Below, piece by piece: positions 16,176 through 24,120 of a DNA stretch of 64,000 nt. Made by a program: the position numbers and the translations under genes. The notes under the pieces are model-generated. The model was not told the origin of the DNA. It worked only from the letters and a program-made list of their open reading frames with translations, and ran no database searches. The DNA lies in assembly GCA_905182565.1 (NCBI GenBank), contig CAJJCB010000027.1:1-64000 (forward strand). The letters are read 5' to 3'. This DNA comes from Acidimicrobiaceae bacterium (GTDB lineage: Bacteria; Actinomycetota; Acidimicrobiia; Acidimicrobiales; Poriferisodalaceae). The first letter of the stretch is position 1; every line of letters starts with the position of its first letter.

Positions 16176-18140
16176 GTGACTGACTCAACCAGAAACGAGC
16201 GCGATCGTCCCTGGATGATGAGGACGTATTCAGGACATTCAACGGCTAAGGCATCAAACGAGTTGTACCGGAGCAACCTAGCCAAAGGTCAAACTGGTCT
16301 TTCCATAGCATTTGATTTGCCTACACAGACCGGATACGACCCGGACCACCCACTCGCAGCAGGCGAGATAGGCAAGGTTGGTGTTCCCGTTTGCCACCTG
16401 GGACACATGAAAACTCTTCTAGATAACATTCCCGTCGGGGAAATGAACACGTCAATGACAATTAACGCTACGGCAGCTTGGTTACTGGGTTTATACGTCG
16501 CCAATGCGGAGAAGCAAGGCATTAGTTCTACCAACCTGCGCGGAACTACTCAAAATGACATTGTCAAGGAATACTTAAGTCGCGGGACTTACATATTTCC
16601 ACCAGAAGCAAGCCGTCGATTAATTGTTGACATGATCGCATTTTGTTCAGAGCACATTCCTTTTTGGAACCCGATCAATATTTGCAGCTACCACCTTCAG
16701 GAAGCTGGGGCGACTCCAGTCCAGGAAATTGCATATGCTTTGGCCAACGCGATTGACATCCTTGACGCAGTGCGAGACTCGGGTCAAGTACCTGAAGAGC
16801 GATTCGAGCAAGTAGTAGGCAGCCTTTCATTCTTTGTGAACTCTGGGATTCGATTCGTCGAAGAAGTCTGCAAAATGCGTGCGTTTACTTCTATGTGGGA
16901 CCAGATTTGTCAAGACCGCTACGGTGTTAAAGATCCGAAAATGCGAAGATTCAGATACGGGGTTCAAGTAAATTCTTTGGGACTCACAGAGGCTCAACCA
17001 GAAAACAATGTCCAACGTATAGTTCTCGAAGCTCTCGGGGTCACTTTATCCAAGGGAGCACGTGCGCGTTCATTACAGTTACCTGCTTGGAACGAAGCCC
17101 TAGGCCTTCCCAAACCTTGGGACCAACAATGGTCGCTTCGGATACAACAAGTCTTAGCTCATGAAACCGATCTTTTGGAATATGAAGATATTTTTGATGG
17201 TTCAAAAGTTATAGAAGGCCTAACGTCCAAACTAATTTCAGAAGCTCAAACAGAGCTCGACGAAGTCATGTCATTAGGTGGTGCTTTTGCAGCAATTAAC
17301 GAACTCAAGGGTCGCCTAGTCGCCAGCCATACTGAACGGATGCGAAAGATTGAAGAAGGAGACCTCACCGTAGTCGGCGTGAATCAATTCATTGACAGCG
17401 CAGAATCCCCTTTGACTAGTGAAGAGAGTATTCTGCGGGTTGACCCAGCTGTCGAAACAGAAATACGCGCTGACGTAGCTGATTGGAAACTAAAAAGGGA
17501 CGACGAAAAAGTCAAAGCTGCACTCAATGAGCTTCGACTGGCCGCTTCAAGCGATACCAACATCATGTTGCCAACTATTGCTGCAGCCAAGGTCGGAGTT
17601 ACAACCGGTGAGTGGTCTCAAGTCTTAAGAGATGTTTTTGGTGAGTACAGAGCACCAACTGGCGTGTCGAGCGCACGAGGGAGCTCAAGCACTCTTAGAG
17701 ATGTTGCACAACGAATATCAGGCTTACCCCAAGGCCCGCCCAGACTGCTGGTTGCTAAACCTGGCCTTGACGGTCACTCCAATGGTGCAGAACAAATTGC
17801 AGTCGCAGCCCGTGATGCGGGTATGGAAGTTATTTATGATGGTATTCGCGTTACTCCCGAACATATAGCAGCAGCAGCGCGCGATGAAGATGTCGATATT
17901 ATTGGTTTATCTATTCTCTCAGGAAGCCACCTACATCTGGTACCTGAGGTTCTCGAGGCCTTACGTAAGCAGGGAGTTACTGCCCCGGTAGTCGTCGGCG
18001 GAATTATCCCTCTAGAAGACCAGAAAGTGCTCCTTAAAGCAGGTGTATCACGTATTTACACGCCAAAAGACTATGAGCTTGCACAGATCATGAATGATAT
18101 AGCTCAACTCGTCATTGAGGCTCGAGAAATTTCAGCCTGA
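16176..18140 (+). CDS. ecm: Ethylmalonyl-CoA mutase (coenzyme B12-dependent)
   Basis: A 654-residue single-chain mutase with a catalytic domain (about 1-500) and a C-terminal B12-binding domain holding DGHSNG (near 532-537), whose His ligates cobalt. It converts (2R)-ethylmalonyl-CoA to (2S)-methylsuccinyl-CoA. I assign Ecm rather than methylmalonyl-CoA mutase from diagnostic segments: RTYSGHSTAKASN, LPTQTGYD and NICSYHLQEAGATP, which match Ecm/MeaA sequences as I remember them, where methylmalonyl-CoA mutases have FSTA, THRGYD and SGYHMQEAG types. The start is GTG with a strong AAAGGAG at 16164-16170. The 3' end overlaps a convergent CoA-transferase gene by nine bases. Confidence 0.9.
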   Translation: MTDSTRNERDRPWMMRTYSGHSTAKASNELYRSNLAKGQTGLSIAFDLPTQTGYDPDHPLAAGEIGKVGVPVCHLGHMKTLLDNIPVGEMNTSMTINATAAWLLGLYVANAEKQGISSTNLRGTTQNDIVKEYLSRGTYIFPPEASRRLIVDMIAFCSEHIPFWNPINICSYHLQEAGATPVQEIAYALANAIDILDAVRDSGQVPEERFEQVVGSLSFFVNSGIRFVEEVCKMRAFTSMWDQICQDRYGVKDPKMRRFRYGVQVNSLGLTEAQPENNVQRIVLEALGVTLSKGARARSLQLPAWNEALGLPKPWDQQWSLRIQQVLAHETDLLEYEDIFDGSKVIEGLTSKLISEAQTELDEVMSLGGAFAAINELKGRLVASHTERMRKIEEGDLTVVGVNQFIDSAESPLTSEESILRVDPAVETEIRADVADWKLKRDDEKVKAALNELRLAASSDTNIMLPTIAAAKVGVTTGEWSQVLRDVFGEYRAPTGVSSARGSSSTLRDVAQRISGLPQGPPRLLVAKPGLDGHSNGAEQIAVAARDAGMEVIYDGIRVTPEHIAAAARDEDVDIIGLSILSGSHLHLVPEVLEALRKQGVTAPVVVGGIIPLEDQKVLLKAGVSRIYTPKDYELAQIMNDIAQLVIEAREISA

Positions 18141-19259
18141 TTCACTATCATCAAACCAGCACTCATTTCCTACGGGCAAATCCTGGTTATCCGCGCCGAT
18201 GACTTTACCCGGCCATCTAATTTGGCCTGGCGTTCTAGATAGCCGAGCAATTAGTCCCTGCATTTTTATACCATCAAGTTCAATTAGTGAACCTCGGTCA
18301 AGAATGTGAGGATCTTCCGCTATCTGTTGCATATTCATTACCGGTGCTGCAGCAGCCTCGGCATTTTGAAACTCATTAAGTGCTTCTGACAAAGTACGTC
18401 GGGCAACCCAATTGGACATTAATAAATCTAATTCGTCCCGATGGGCTATCCGGCCATCAAAACTCGTAAATCTTGTATCATCAGCAGCTCCAATCAAATC
18501 CATTACTCGGGCGGCTACTGAATCACTCGAAGTGCTTACTGCTAGCCATCCACCATCCGATGCTTGGTAAGTTCCCCTTGGCACGCTGTATGCAATGCCG
18601 GAACCTAATCGTTCTTGCAAATATTGTTCGCTGTGCCAAGCGCTCATCAGTGGTCCCATTATTTGCATCATTGTTTCTAACAGGTTGACGTCTACGCTCT
18701 GCCCTCCACCACCATGAATTGCTACCAACGTCGCGAAAGCTGCAGCTAGGCCAGCTAACTCATCAGTTAAAGCTATTGGAGGAAGAAGCGGACCTCCTTC
18801 AGGATCACCGTTTATAGCTGCGAAACCACTCATTGCTTCTGCTAACGTCGCAAATCCAGCTCGGTCTCGGTATGGGCCAGTTTGACCAAAACCAGTCAAA
18901 CGAGTGATTACTAGTTTCGGGTTTATCGCAATTAACTCGTCGGGGATCAGTCCAAGGGCTTCTAATTTACCTGGTCGAAGGTTCTCGATAAGAACGTCAG
19001 CAACACTCAACATTTTTCGCAGCGTCGTTAAATCATCTTCTTTCTTTAAGTCTAAAGTTACCGCTCTCTTACCACGATTAACTAGCTTCCACCAGAGAGT
19101 TTCACCATCGGATGCACGCCATCCAATATTTCGCACTGTATCTCCCGATGGGCGCTCAACTTTTACTACATCAGCACCAAAATCAGCTAAATAGCGTGCA
19201 CAATGAGGACCTGCAAAAACTGTTGAGAGGTCAATAACTTTAAGATCGGCGAGTGGCAT
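18132..19259 (-). CDS. CaiB/BaiF family (class III) CoA-transferase
   Basis: A 375-residue class III CoA-transferase or racemase. It has the ADLKVIDLSTVFAGPHC opening, ENLRPGKLEALG near 92 and GFGQTGPY near 123. Asp166 (ALTDELAG) is the expected catalytic aspartate. The shorter length and LTDELAG context are seen in alpha-methylacyl-CoA racemase-like and succinyl-CoA-dependent members. Its stop lies inside the 3' end of ecm. Whether it serves the same C4/C5 acyl-CoA pathway cannot be told from the sequence. Confidence 0.8.
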   Translation of the reverse strand: MPLADLKVIDLSTVFAGPHCARYLADFGADVVKVERPSGDTVRNIGWRASDGETLWWKLVNRGKRAVTLDLKKEDDLTTLRKMLSVADVLIENLRPGKLEALGLIPDELIAINPKLVITRLTGFGQTGPYRDRAGFATLAEAMSGFAAINGDPEGGPLLPPIALTDELAGLAAAFATLVAIHGGGGQSVDVNLLETMMQIMGPLMSAWHSEQYLQERLGSGIAYSVPRGTYQASDGGWLAVSTSSDSVAARVMDLIGAADDTRFTSFDGRIAHRDELDLLMSNWVARRTLSEALNEFQNAEAAAAPVMNMQQIAEDPHILDRGSLIELDGIKMQGLIARLSRTPGQIRWPGKVIGADNQDLPVGNECWFDDSESG

Positions 19260-19344
19260 TAGTTAGAGACTGTCGCGCAAACAGTTAGCGCGTCAAACCG
19301 GTATTAAGGTTCAAACACAACCGAAGAATAGTTGGAACTGGAAT

Positions 19345-19533
19345 TTAATAGTTTTTGATCGGCCAAGTACTTGTTTCATTCCACCATCGAGCGCTGAATT
19401 TCCATTGCGACGCGTCGGAAACAGAATCAAGCGTTCTTGGTTTCGGCCATAAAATTTCGAGTGCTGCACCGATTGCTGCTGCCTCTTCGTCTGTAGGGGC
19501 AGGAGTCATGTCGTCAATAGAAATTAGATTCAT
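19345..19533 (-). CDS. accE: Acyl-CoA carboxylase epsilon subunit
   Basis: A 62-residue protein with the two conserved segments of the actinobacterial epsilon subunit: PTDEEAAAIGAALEIL in the middle and a Trp-rich end (WKFSARWWN). In acyl-CoA carboxylases the epsilon subunit stabilises the alpha6-beta6 complex and stimulates activity. Its ATG overlaps the stop of the carboxyltransferase gene (ATGA), which fixes the start and ties the two together functionally. Confidence 0.85.
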   Translation of the reverse strand: MNLISIDDMTPAPTDEEAAAIGAALEILWPKPRTLDSVSDASQWKFSARWWNETSTWPIKNY

Positions 19534-21086
19534 AATGGAATGTTTCCGTGCTTGCGTTTCGGAAGATCTTCACGCTTTGTTGCGATCATTCGAAAAGCGG
19601 CAATTACTTTACGGCGAGTTTCCACCGGGTCGATTACAGCGTCAATGATTCCTCGCTCAGCGGCCACGTACGGGTTTGCATATTTCTCTGTGTAATCATT
19701 TACAAGTTCTGCTTTCCTCGCGACCGGGTCTGCGGATTGCTGCAGTTCACGACGATTCAATATTTCAACAGCTCCTTGCGGTCCCATTACTGCCAGTTCT
19801 GCTGTTGGCCAAGCATATGAGACGTCGCAACCAACAGATTTCGAATCCATCACAACGTACGCACCGCCATACGCCTTTCGAGTTATGACTTGTACTCTTG
19901 GCACCGTAGCTTCGCAATAGGCATACAAGAGTTTGGCACCATGACGGATAATTCCACCATGTTCTTGGTCAACGCCAGGCAAAAATCCTGGCACATCTAC
20001 GAAAGTTAGAAGTGGAATATTGAAGGCATCGCAGAAGCGAACAAACCGGGCAGCTTTTTCTGAAGATTCAATATCTAACACGCCAGCCATTATCATCGGC
20101 TGATTACCCACGACCCCTATTGAACGTCCATCGATTCGAGCGAATCCACAAAAAATAGAACCGGCCCAACCTGCGTGGTATTCCATGAAATCGCCGTCGT
20201 CTACAACTTCAGTGATTACGCTCTTAATGTCGTAGGGGACGTTGGCATTTTCTGGAAGAACATCTCTTAGCGAAGGGCAGTCACGGTCGGGGTCATCGCT
20301 GCAGTCCGATAGAGGTGGACCATCAATATTGTTCGATGGGAGGAAAGACAGCAAGTACTTCACATCATCCAAAACTGTCTCTTCGTCGGGAGACACAAAT
20401 GAAGCAACGCCAGATTTCGTACTGTGAGATCCTGCACCCCCGAGCTCTTCTAGCGTCACATCTTCTCCGGTAACCGTTTTCACAACATCGGGCCCTGTTA
20501 TGAACATATGACTGGTATCGCGCACCATGAAAATAAAATCCGTCATCGCCGGCGAATAAACGGCGCCGCCGGCGCATGGTCCCATAACCACACTGATTTG
20601 AGGAATCACTCCCGAAGCTCGCACATTACGCCGGAAAATGCCGCCATAACCAGCGAGTGAAACAACACCTTCTTGGATTCGCGCACCAGCACCATCATTT
20701 AAACCAATCATCGGTGCACCCACAGATTCTGCTAGGTCCATCACTTTGTGAGTTTTTTCGGCAAAAACTTCTCCCAAAGCCCCACCGAACACCGTGAAGT
20801 CTTGGCTTGACACAAAAACCTTTCGGCCGTCTATTGTGCCCCACCCTGTAATGATGCCATCGGTGTAGGGCCGTTCATCCAGACCAACATCGTGAGCACG
20901 GTGGCGTGCCAACATATCCAACTCATGAAAAGAACCATCATCAAGTAAGTACTCGATACGTTCTCGAGCAAGCATCTTTCCTTTGTCTTTTTGACGTTGG
21001 ACAGACCTTTCTGACCCTGCGCTCAAAGCTGCGCTCCGACGATTTTCAAGATCAAGCAAACGTTCAGACATATTTAGATTAGCCAC
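19530..21086 (-). CDS. pccB: Propionyl-CoA/acyl-CoA carboxylase beta (carboxyltransferase) subunit
   Basis: A 518-residue carboxyltransferase that passes CO2 from carboxybiotin to the alpha carbon of propionyl-CoA (and perhaps acetyl-CoA), giving (S)-methylmalonyl-CoA. The two crotonase-like halves show GARIQEGVVSLAGYGGIF, PCAGGAVYSPA, VDVPGFLPG and the KAYGGAYVVMDSK region. An aspartate is present where actinobacterial propionyl-CoA carboxylases carry a specificity residue, but I cannot assign it exactly. The biotin carboxylase (alpha) subunit is not in the window. In the ethylmalonyl-CoA route it would process the propionyl-CoA released from beta-methylmalyl-CoA. Confidence 0.9.
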   Translation of the reverse strand: MANLNMSERLLDLENRRSAALSAGSERSVQRQKDKGKMLARERIEYLLDDGSFHELDMLARHRAHDVGLDERPYTDGIITGWGTIDGRKVFVSSQDFTVFGGALGEVFAEKTHKVMDLAESVGAPMIGLNDGAGARIQEGVVSLAGYGGIFRRNVRASGVIPQISVVMGPCAGGAVYSPAMTDFIFMVRDTSHMFITGPDVVKTVTGEDVTLEELGGAGSHSTKSGVASFVSPDEETVLDDVKYLLSFLPSNNIDGPPLSDCSDDPDRDCPSLRDVLPENANVPYDIKSVITEVVDDGDFMEYHAGWAGSIFCGFARIDGRSIGVVGNQPMIMAGVLDIESSEKAARFVRFCDAFNIPLLTFVDVPGFLPGVDQEHGGIIRHGAKLLYAYCEATVPRVQVITRKAYGGAYVVMDSKSVGCDVSYAWPTAELAVMGPQGAVEILNRRELQQSADPVARKAELVNDYTEKYANPYVAAERGIIDAVIDPVETRRKVIAAFRMIATKREDLPKRKHGNIPL

Positions 21087-21165
21087 GAGGTCTGATCGTA
21101 GCGTCCTATTCAGGATCGTCCCATTCTCATCCGCTCAATTCGGAAAATGGTTGCTTTTTAAAATT

Positions 21166-21525
21166 TTAGTGAGGTTGATTAAGTTCAATCATGTTTCCCG
21201 CTGGATCGAAAAAAAAAGTCTGTTTCGCAGAGGTACCTGGAAGTGGTTTCGGGTCTCGAACTTTGACCCCCTTTTCTCTTAGCTTCGCAACAGTCGCATT
21301 AATATCATCCACCCGAAAGGCCCAATGCTGACCTTTCGGAGGTTCCCAATTTTCAACTTCGATCAAATGCACTTCAGCTCCTCCTGAAGTTCGCAGCCAA
21401 CGGCCGTTGAAACCGAACTCAGGCCTATCAAGGACTTCCATACCCAGAACATCCGTATAGAAAGGGGCTGTGCCCTCAACGTCTGCAACATTTATAGACA
21501 CATGGTGAACTGTTCCTAGTTCCAT
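21166..21525 (-). CDS. VOC (glyoxalase/epimerase superfamily) protein
   Basis: A 119-residue single VOC domain. Likely metal ligands are His8 (VHHVSINV), the His in GQHWAF and the Glu in GNMIELNQ. The DPAGNMIELNQ ending is typical of glyoxalase/bleomycin-resistance-like members. It differs clearly from the methylmalonyl-CoA epimerase at 45.2 kb, which has the GEGLHHI motif, so an epimerase role is less likely despite the pccB gene upstream. Its start overlaps the end of the exonuclease gene by ten bases. Function unknown. Confidence 0.75.
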   Translation of the reverse strand: MELGTVHHVSINVADVEGTAPFYTDVLGMEVLDRPEFGFNGRWLRTSGGAEVHLIEVENWEPPKGQHWAFRVDDINATVAKLREKGVKVRDPKPLPGTSAKQTFFFDPAGNMIELNQPH

Positions 21526-22409
21526 TTCAACCCCTTAGGCTTTTCAGAAACAAGCTTCGTAACTCGTTCGAATAAACTCGGTGCAGAGATACTTTCACAA
21601 ATATCGGCAAAGTTTCTCTTTGGCCTTTCCCATCGCAGCTCATCAACGGTTTTACTGACCGGAGCATCTGTCCGAACAGTAGCTATTTTCTTGAAAAGAA
21701 GTGCTAATTTTTTATTGCTAGCCAAAACGTTAGCTAGCTTCTCTCCTCCGCGCACAGCTATAACCCAGTCACTATGATTCGCAGGGATTTGCTCAATAGT
21801 CTCATATTGGCTCAAAACCAGAGCACTCGATTTAGGCCCCCAGCCTTGGATGCCCGGAAAACCATCAGCGCTGTCTCCAACAAGTGCCAAGTAATCAGGG
21901 ATCGAACGAGGGGCAACACCAAATTTATTTTTGATTGCTAACTCATCTAAGACAACATCTTTACGTCTATCCCATTGCACTATGTTGCCACCGACACATT
22001 GCCCTAGGTCCTTGTCCACAGTGCAAATAAAAATTTTGTCAACTCGCAAATCTCTTTGCGCCATCAAGGCACCGGCAGCTAATCCATCATCAGCCTCAAA
22101 CTCGACCATCGGCCAAACTGGAATCCCTAAAGCTAATAATGACTCTTCTAGAGGTAAGAACTGGCACAAAATTTCTGGGTCAACAGCCGAGCCATCTTTA
22201 TAGTCATCCCAAAGCTCATTGCGAAATGAGGTAATTACATGATCTGTTGCTACCGCTATATGTGTCGCTCCGTTCTCAAGGAGACTAACTACGTTTCCAA
22301 GCACACCTCTGAGCGCTCCTACCTCAATTCCACTTAGAGATTTTTTCGAAGGTACGGCATAGAAATATCTAAATAGCTCATACGTTCCATCAATAAGATG
22401 AACATCCAT
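21516..22409 (-). CDS. Stand-alone 5'-3' exonuclease (FEN/Pol I N-terminal type)
   Basis: A 297-residue structure-specific 5' nuclease, homologous to the N-terminal domain of DNA polymerase I, for flap or RNA-primer removal. Acidic metal ligands are visible: Asp7 (LIDGTYELFR), the EFEADDG cluster at 103-109, and Asp132/Asp134 (TVDKDLGQ). GDSADGFPGIQGWGPKSS is the helix-3-turn-helix DNA-binding segment. It is divergent from the acyl-CoA ligase gene and runs into the VOC gene by overlap. Many actinobacteria have this as a separate gene besides polA. Confidence 0.85.
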   Translation of the reverse strand: MDVHLIDGTYELFRYFYAVPSKKSLSGIEVGALRGVLGNVVSLLENGATHIAVATDHVITSFRNELWDDYKDGSAVDPEILCQFLPLEESLLALGIPVWPMVEFEADDGLAAGALMAQRDLRVDKIFICTVDKDLGQCVGGNIVQWDRRKDVVLDELAIKNKFGVAPRSIPDYLALVGDSADGFPGIQGWGPKSSALVLSQYETIEQIPANHSDWVIAVRGGEKLANVLASNKKLALLFKKIATVRTDAPVSKTVDELRWERPKRNFADICESISAPSLFERVTKLVSEKPKGLKWN

Positions 22410-22497
22410 GTTACCTCATCTGCATTTGAATGGACTTAACCTGACCTTAGCCGTCTAACCTGTAGCAGACTTAATAACTTTTATAGGGGGACTCACC

Positions 22498-24033
22498 ATG
22501 AAGGTGCCGTTCACAATCGCAGATTTCTTGTATCGAGCTGAGAACGCCTACTCTGACCGAGTCGCCTTGGTCGATGAGCCAGGAGCTCCCGGAGGCGATC
22601 TAGGTGAATTAACTTGGAGTCAATTCGCTCAAAAAGCTCGTAGCCAAGCGGCCAAGCTAGATCAACTAGGGATCGGCCCAGGTGAGCGAGTCGCAATGGT
22701 TTCGCAAAACTCGGGCAGATTAATGACTTCTTTTTATGGAGTTTCGGGCTATGGCCGTGTTTTCGTTCCCATCAATTTTCGCCTGAGTCACGATGAAATC
22801 GAATACATAATTGATCATTGCGGAGCATCGATGCTTTTGGTTGATCCCTCGATGGAGGATATTTGCAAAGATATCGATGTTGACCGCTTCGTCGTCATGG
22901 GAACTGACTCAGATGACCAAATGTATCTCGATGGAGTAGAACCCATAATTTGGGAACCCGATGAGGATGCTACAGCGACAATTAATTACACCTCTGGAAC
23001 GACAGCACGCCCAAAAGGAGTGCAACAAACTCACCGCGCTTTATGGGTAAACGCAACGACTTTTGGCTGGCATGCCGGTGTCAGCGATCGTGATAACTAT
23101 CTGCATACCCTGCCTATGTTTCATTGCAACGGCTGGGGAATGCCTTATGCCATCACGGGGATGGGTGGCAAACACGTTGTTCTTCGTGAGGTGCGTGGCG
23201 AAGACATACTGAAACGTGTTGAAGAGCACAATATTACTCTTATGTGCGGCGCGCCCGCCGTAGTCTCTGCGGTTCTTGAAGCAGCACAAAACTGGCCCGG
23301 AGAGATACCTGGTAAGGGTCGTGTTCGAATGGTAGTAGCAGGTGCTCCGCCACCCACCCAAACTATTGCCAGAATGCAAGATGAACTTGGATGGGAATTT
23401 ATTCAAATTTATGGCCTTACGGAAACAGCGCCGTTACTGACCATGAACAGGACCCGCGCCGAGTGGGACCACTTAGATTCAGAGGAGAGGGCGCGAAAGC
23501 TAAGCCGCGCCGGTGCTCCCGCAGTTGGCGTAAAAATAAAGATTGATGACCAAGGAGAAATTCTTGCCAGGTCAAACGTCGTGCTTGAAGGTTATTGGGA
23601 GCAGCCCAAAGCAACCGCAGAAGCTATTGTCGATGGCTGGTTCCACACAGGCGATGGCGGGACCTTAGATAACGAGCATCACTTAACTATTTCCGATAGA
23701 AAAAAAGACGTAATTATTTCCGGCGGAGAAAATGTCTCTTCTATAGAGGTTGAAGACGTTCTTTTTGGTCATCCTTGTATAGCTGAAGCAGCTGTTATCG
23801 GTGTTCCGCATGAAAAATGGGGAGAAACTGTTAAGGCCCTAGTGGTTATCGCCGAGGGTGAATCTGTAAGCGAACAAGAACTAATTGAATATTGTCGAGA
23901 AAAAATGGCACATTACAAATGCCCCACATCAATCGAAGTACGAGATGAACTTGCTCGAACAGCCACAGGAAAACTTCAAAAATTCAAGCTCAGAGCACCT
24001 TATTGGGATGGGATGTCGAAGCAAATCAACTAA
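22498..24033 (+). CDS. AMP-dependent acyl-CoA synthetase (fatty-acyl-CoA ligase type)
   Basis: A 511-residue ANL ligase. The P-loop is YTSGTTARPKG (164-174), followed by QIYGLTETAP, WFHTGDGG, ISDRKKDVIISGGENVSS and a C-terminal catalytic lysine in TATGKLQKF. These resemble fatty-acid or 3-methylmercaptopropionate CoA ligases (FadD/DmdB-like), but the substrate is unresolved. A GGGGG ribosome site precedes the ATG. It is followed by a perfect 16-bp inverted repeat before the menaquinone operon, so it is probably a separate transcription unit. Confidence 0.85.
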   Translation: MKVPFTIADFLYRAENAYSDRVALVDEPGAPGGDLGELTWSQFAQKARSQAAKLDQLGIGPGERVAMVSQNSGRLMTSFYGVSGYGRVFVPINFRLSHDEIEYIIDHCGASMLLVDPSMEDICKDIDVDRFVVMGTDSDDQMYLDGVEPIIWEPDEDATATINYTSGTTARPKGVQQTHRALWVNATTFGWHAGVSDRDNYLHTLPMFHCNGWGMPYAITGMGGKHVVLREVRGEDILKRVEEHNITLMCGAPAVVSAVLEAAQNWPGEIPGKGRVRMVVAGAPPPTQTIARMQDELGWEFIQIYGLTETAPLLTMNRTRAEWDHLDSEERARKLSRAGAPAVGVKIKIDDQGEILARSNVVLEGYWEQPKATAEAIVDGWFHTGDGGTLDNEHHLTISDRKKDVIISGGENVSSIEVEDVLFGHPCIAEAAVIGVPHEKWGETVKALVVIAEGESVSEQELIEYCREKMAHYKCPTSIEVRDELARTATGKLQKFKLRAPYWDGMSKQIN

Positions 24034-24074
24034 CAATTTTCTAAATGCCAAGGTTTATATAAGAAAACAAATTC

Positions 24075-24111
24075 TCTAAGAGCATCAACTCTTAGAGTTG
24101 ATGCTCTTAGA
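24075..24111. promoter_or_regulatory. Perfect 16-bp inverted repeat upstream of the MerR-menF gene
   Basis: TCTAAGAGCATCAACT (24075-24090) is followed, after a 5-nt centre, by its exact reverse complement at 24096-24111. The downstream arm ends nine nucleotides before the ATG of the MerR-menF fusion. No T-run follows, so a classic terminator for the upstream ligase gene is not favoured. It could be an operator for the fused MerR domain, or an mRNA hairpin covering the ribosome-binding region, where no Shine-Dalgarno sequence is visible. Confidence 0.7.
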
Positions 24112-24120
24112 CTTAAAATA

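Noticed and set aside
21166-21525. Methylmalonyl-CoA epimerase next to pccB
   Set aside because: It is a VOC protein but lacks the GEGLHHI motif and Gln ligand. The true epimerase is at 45161-45562.
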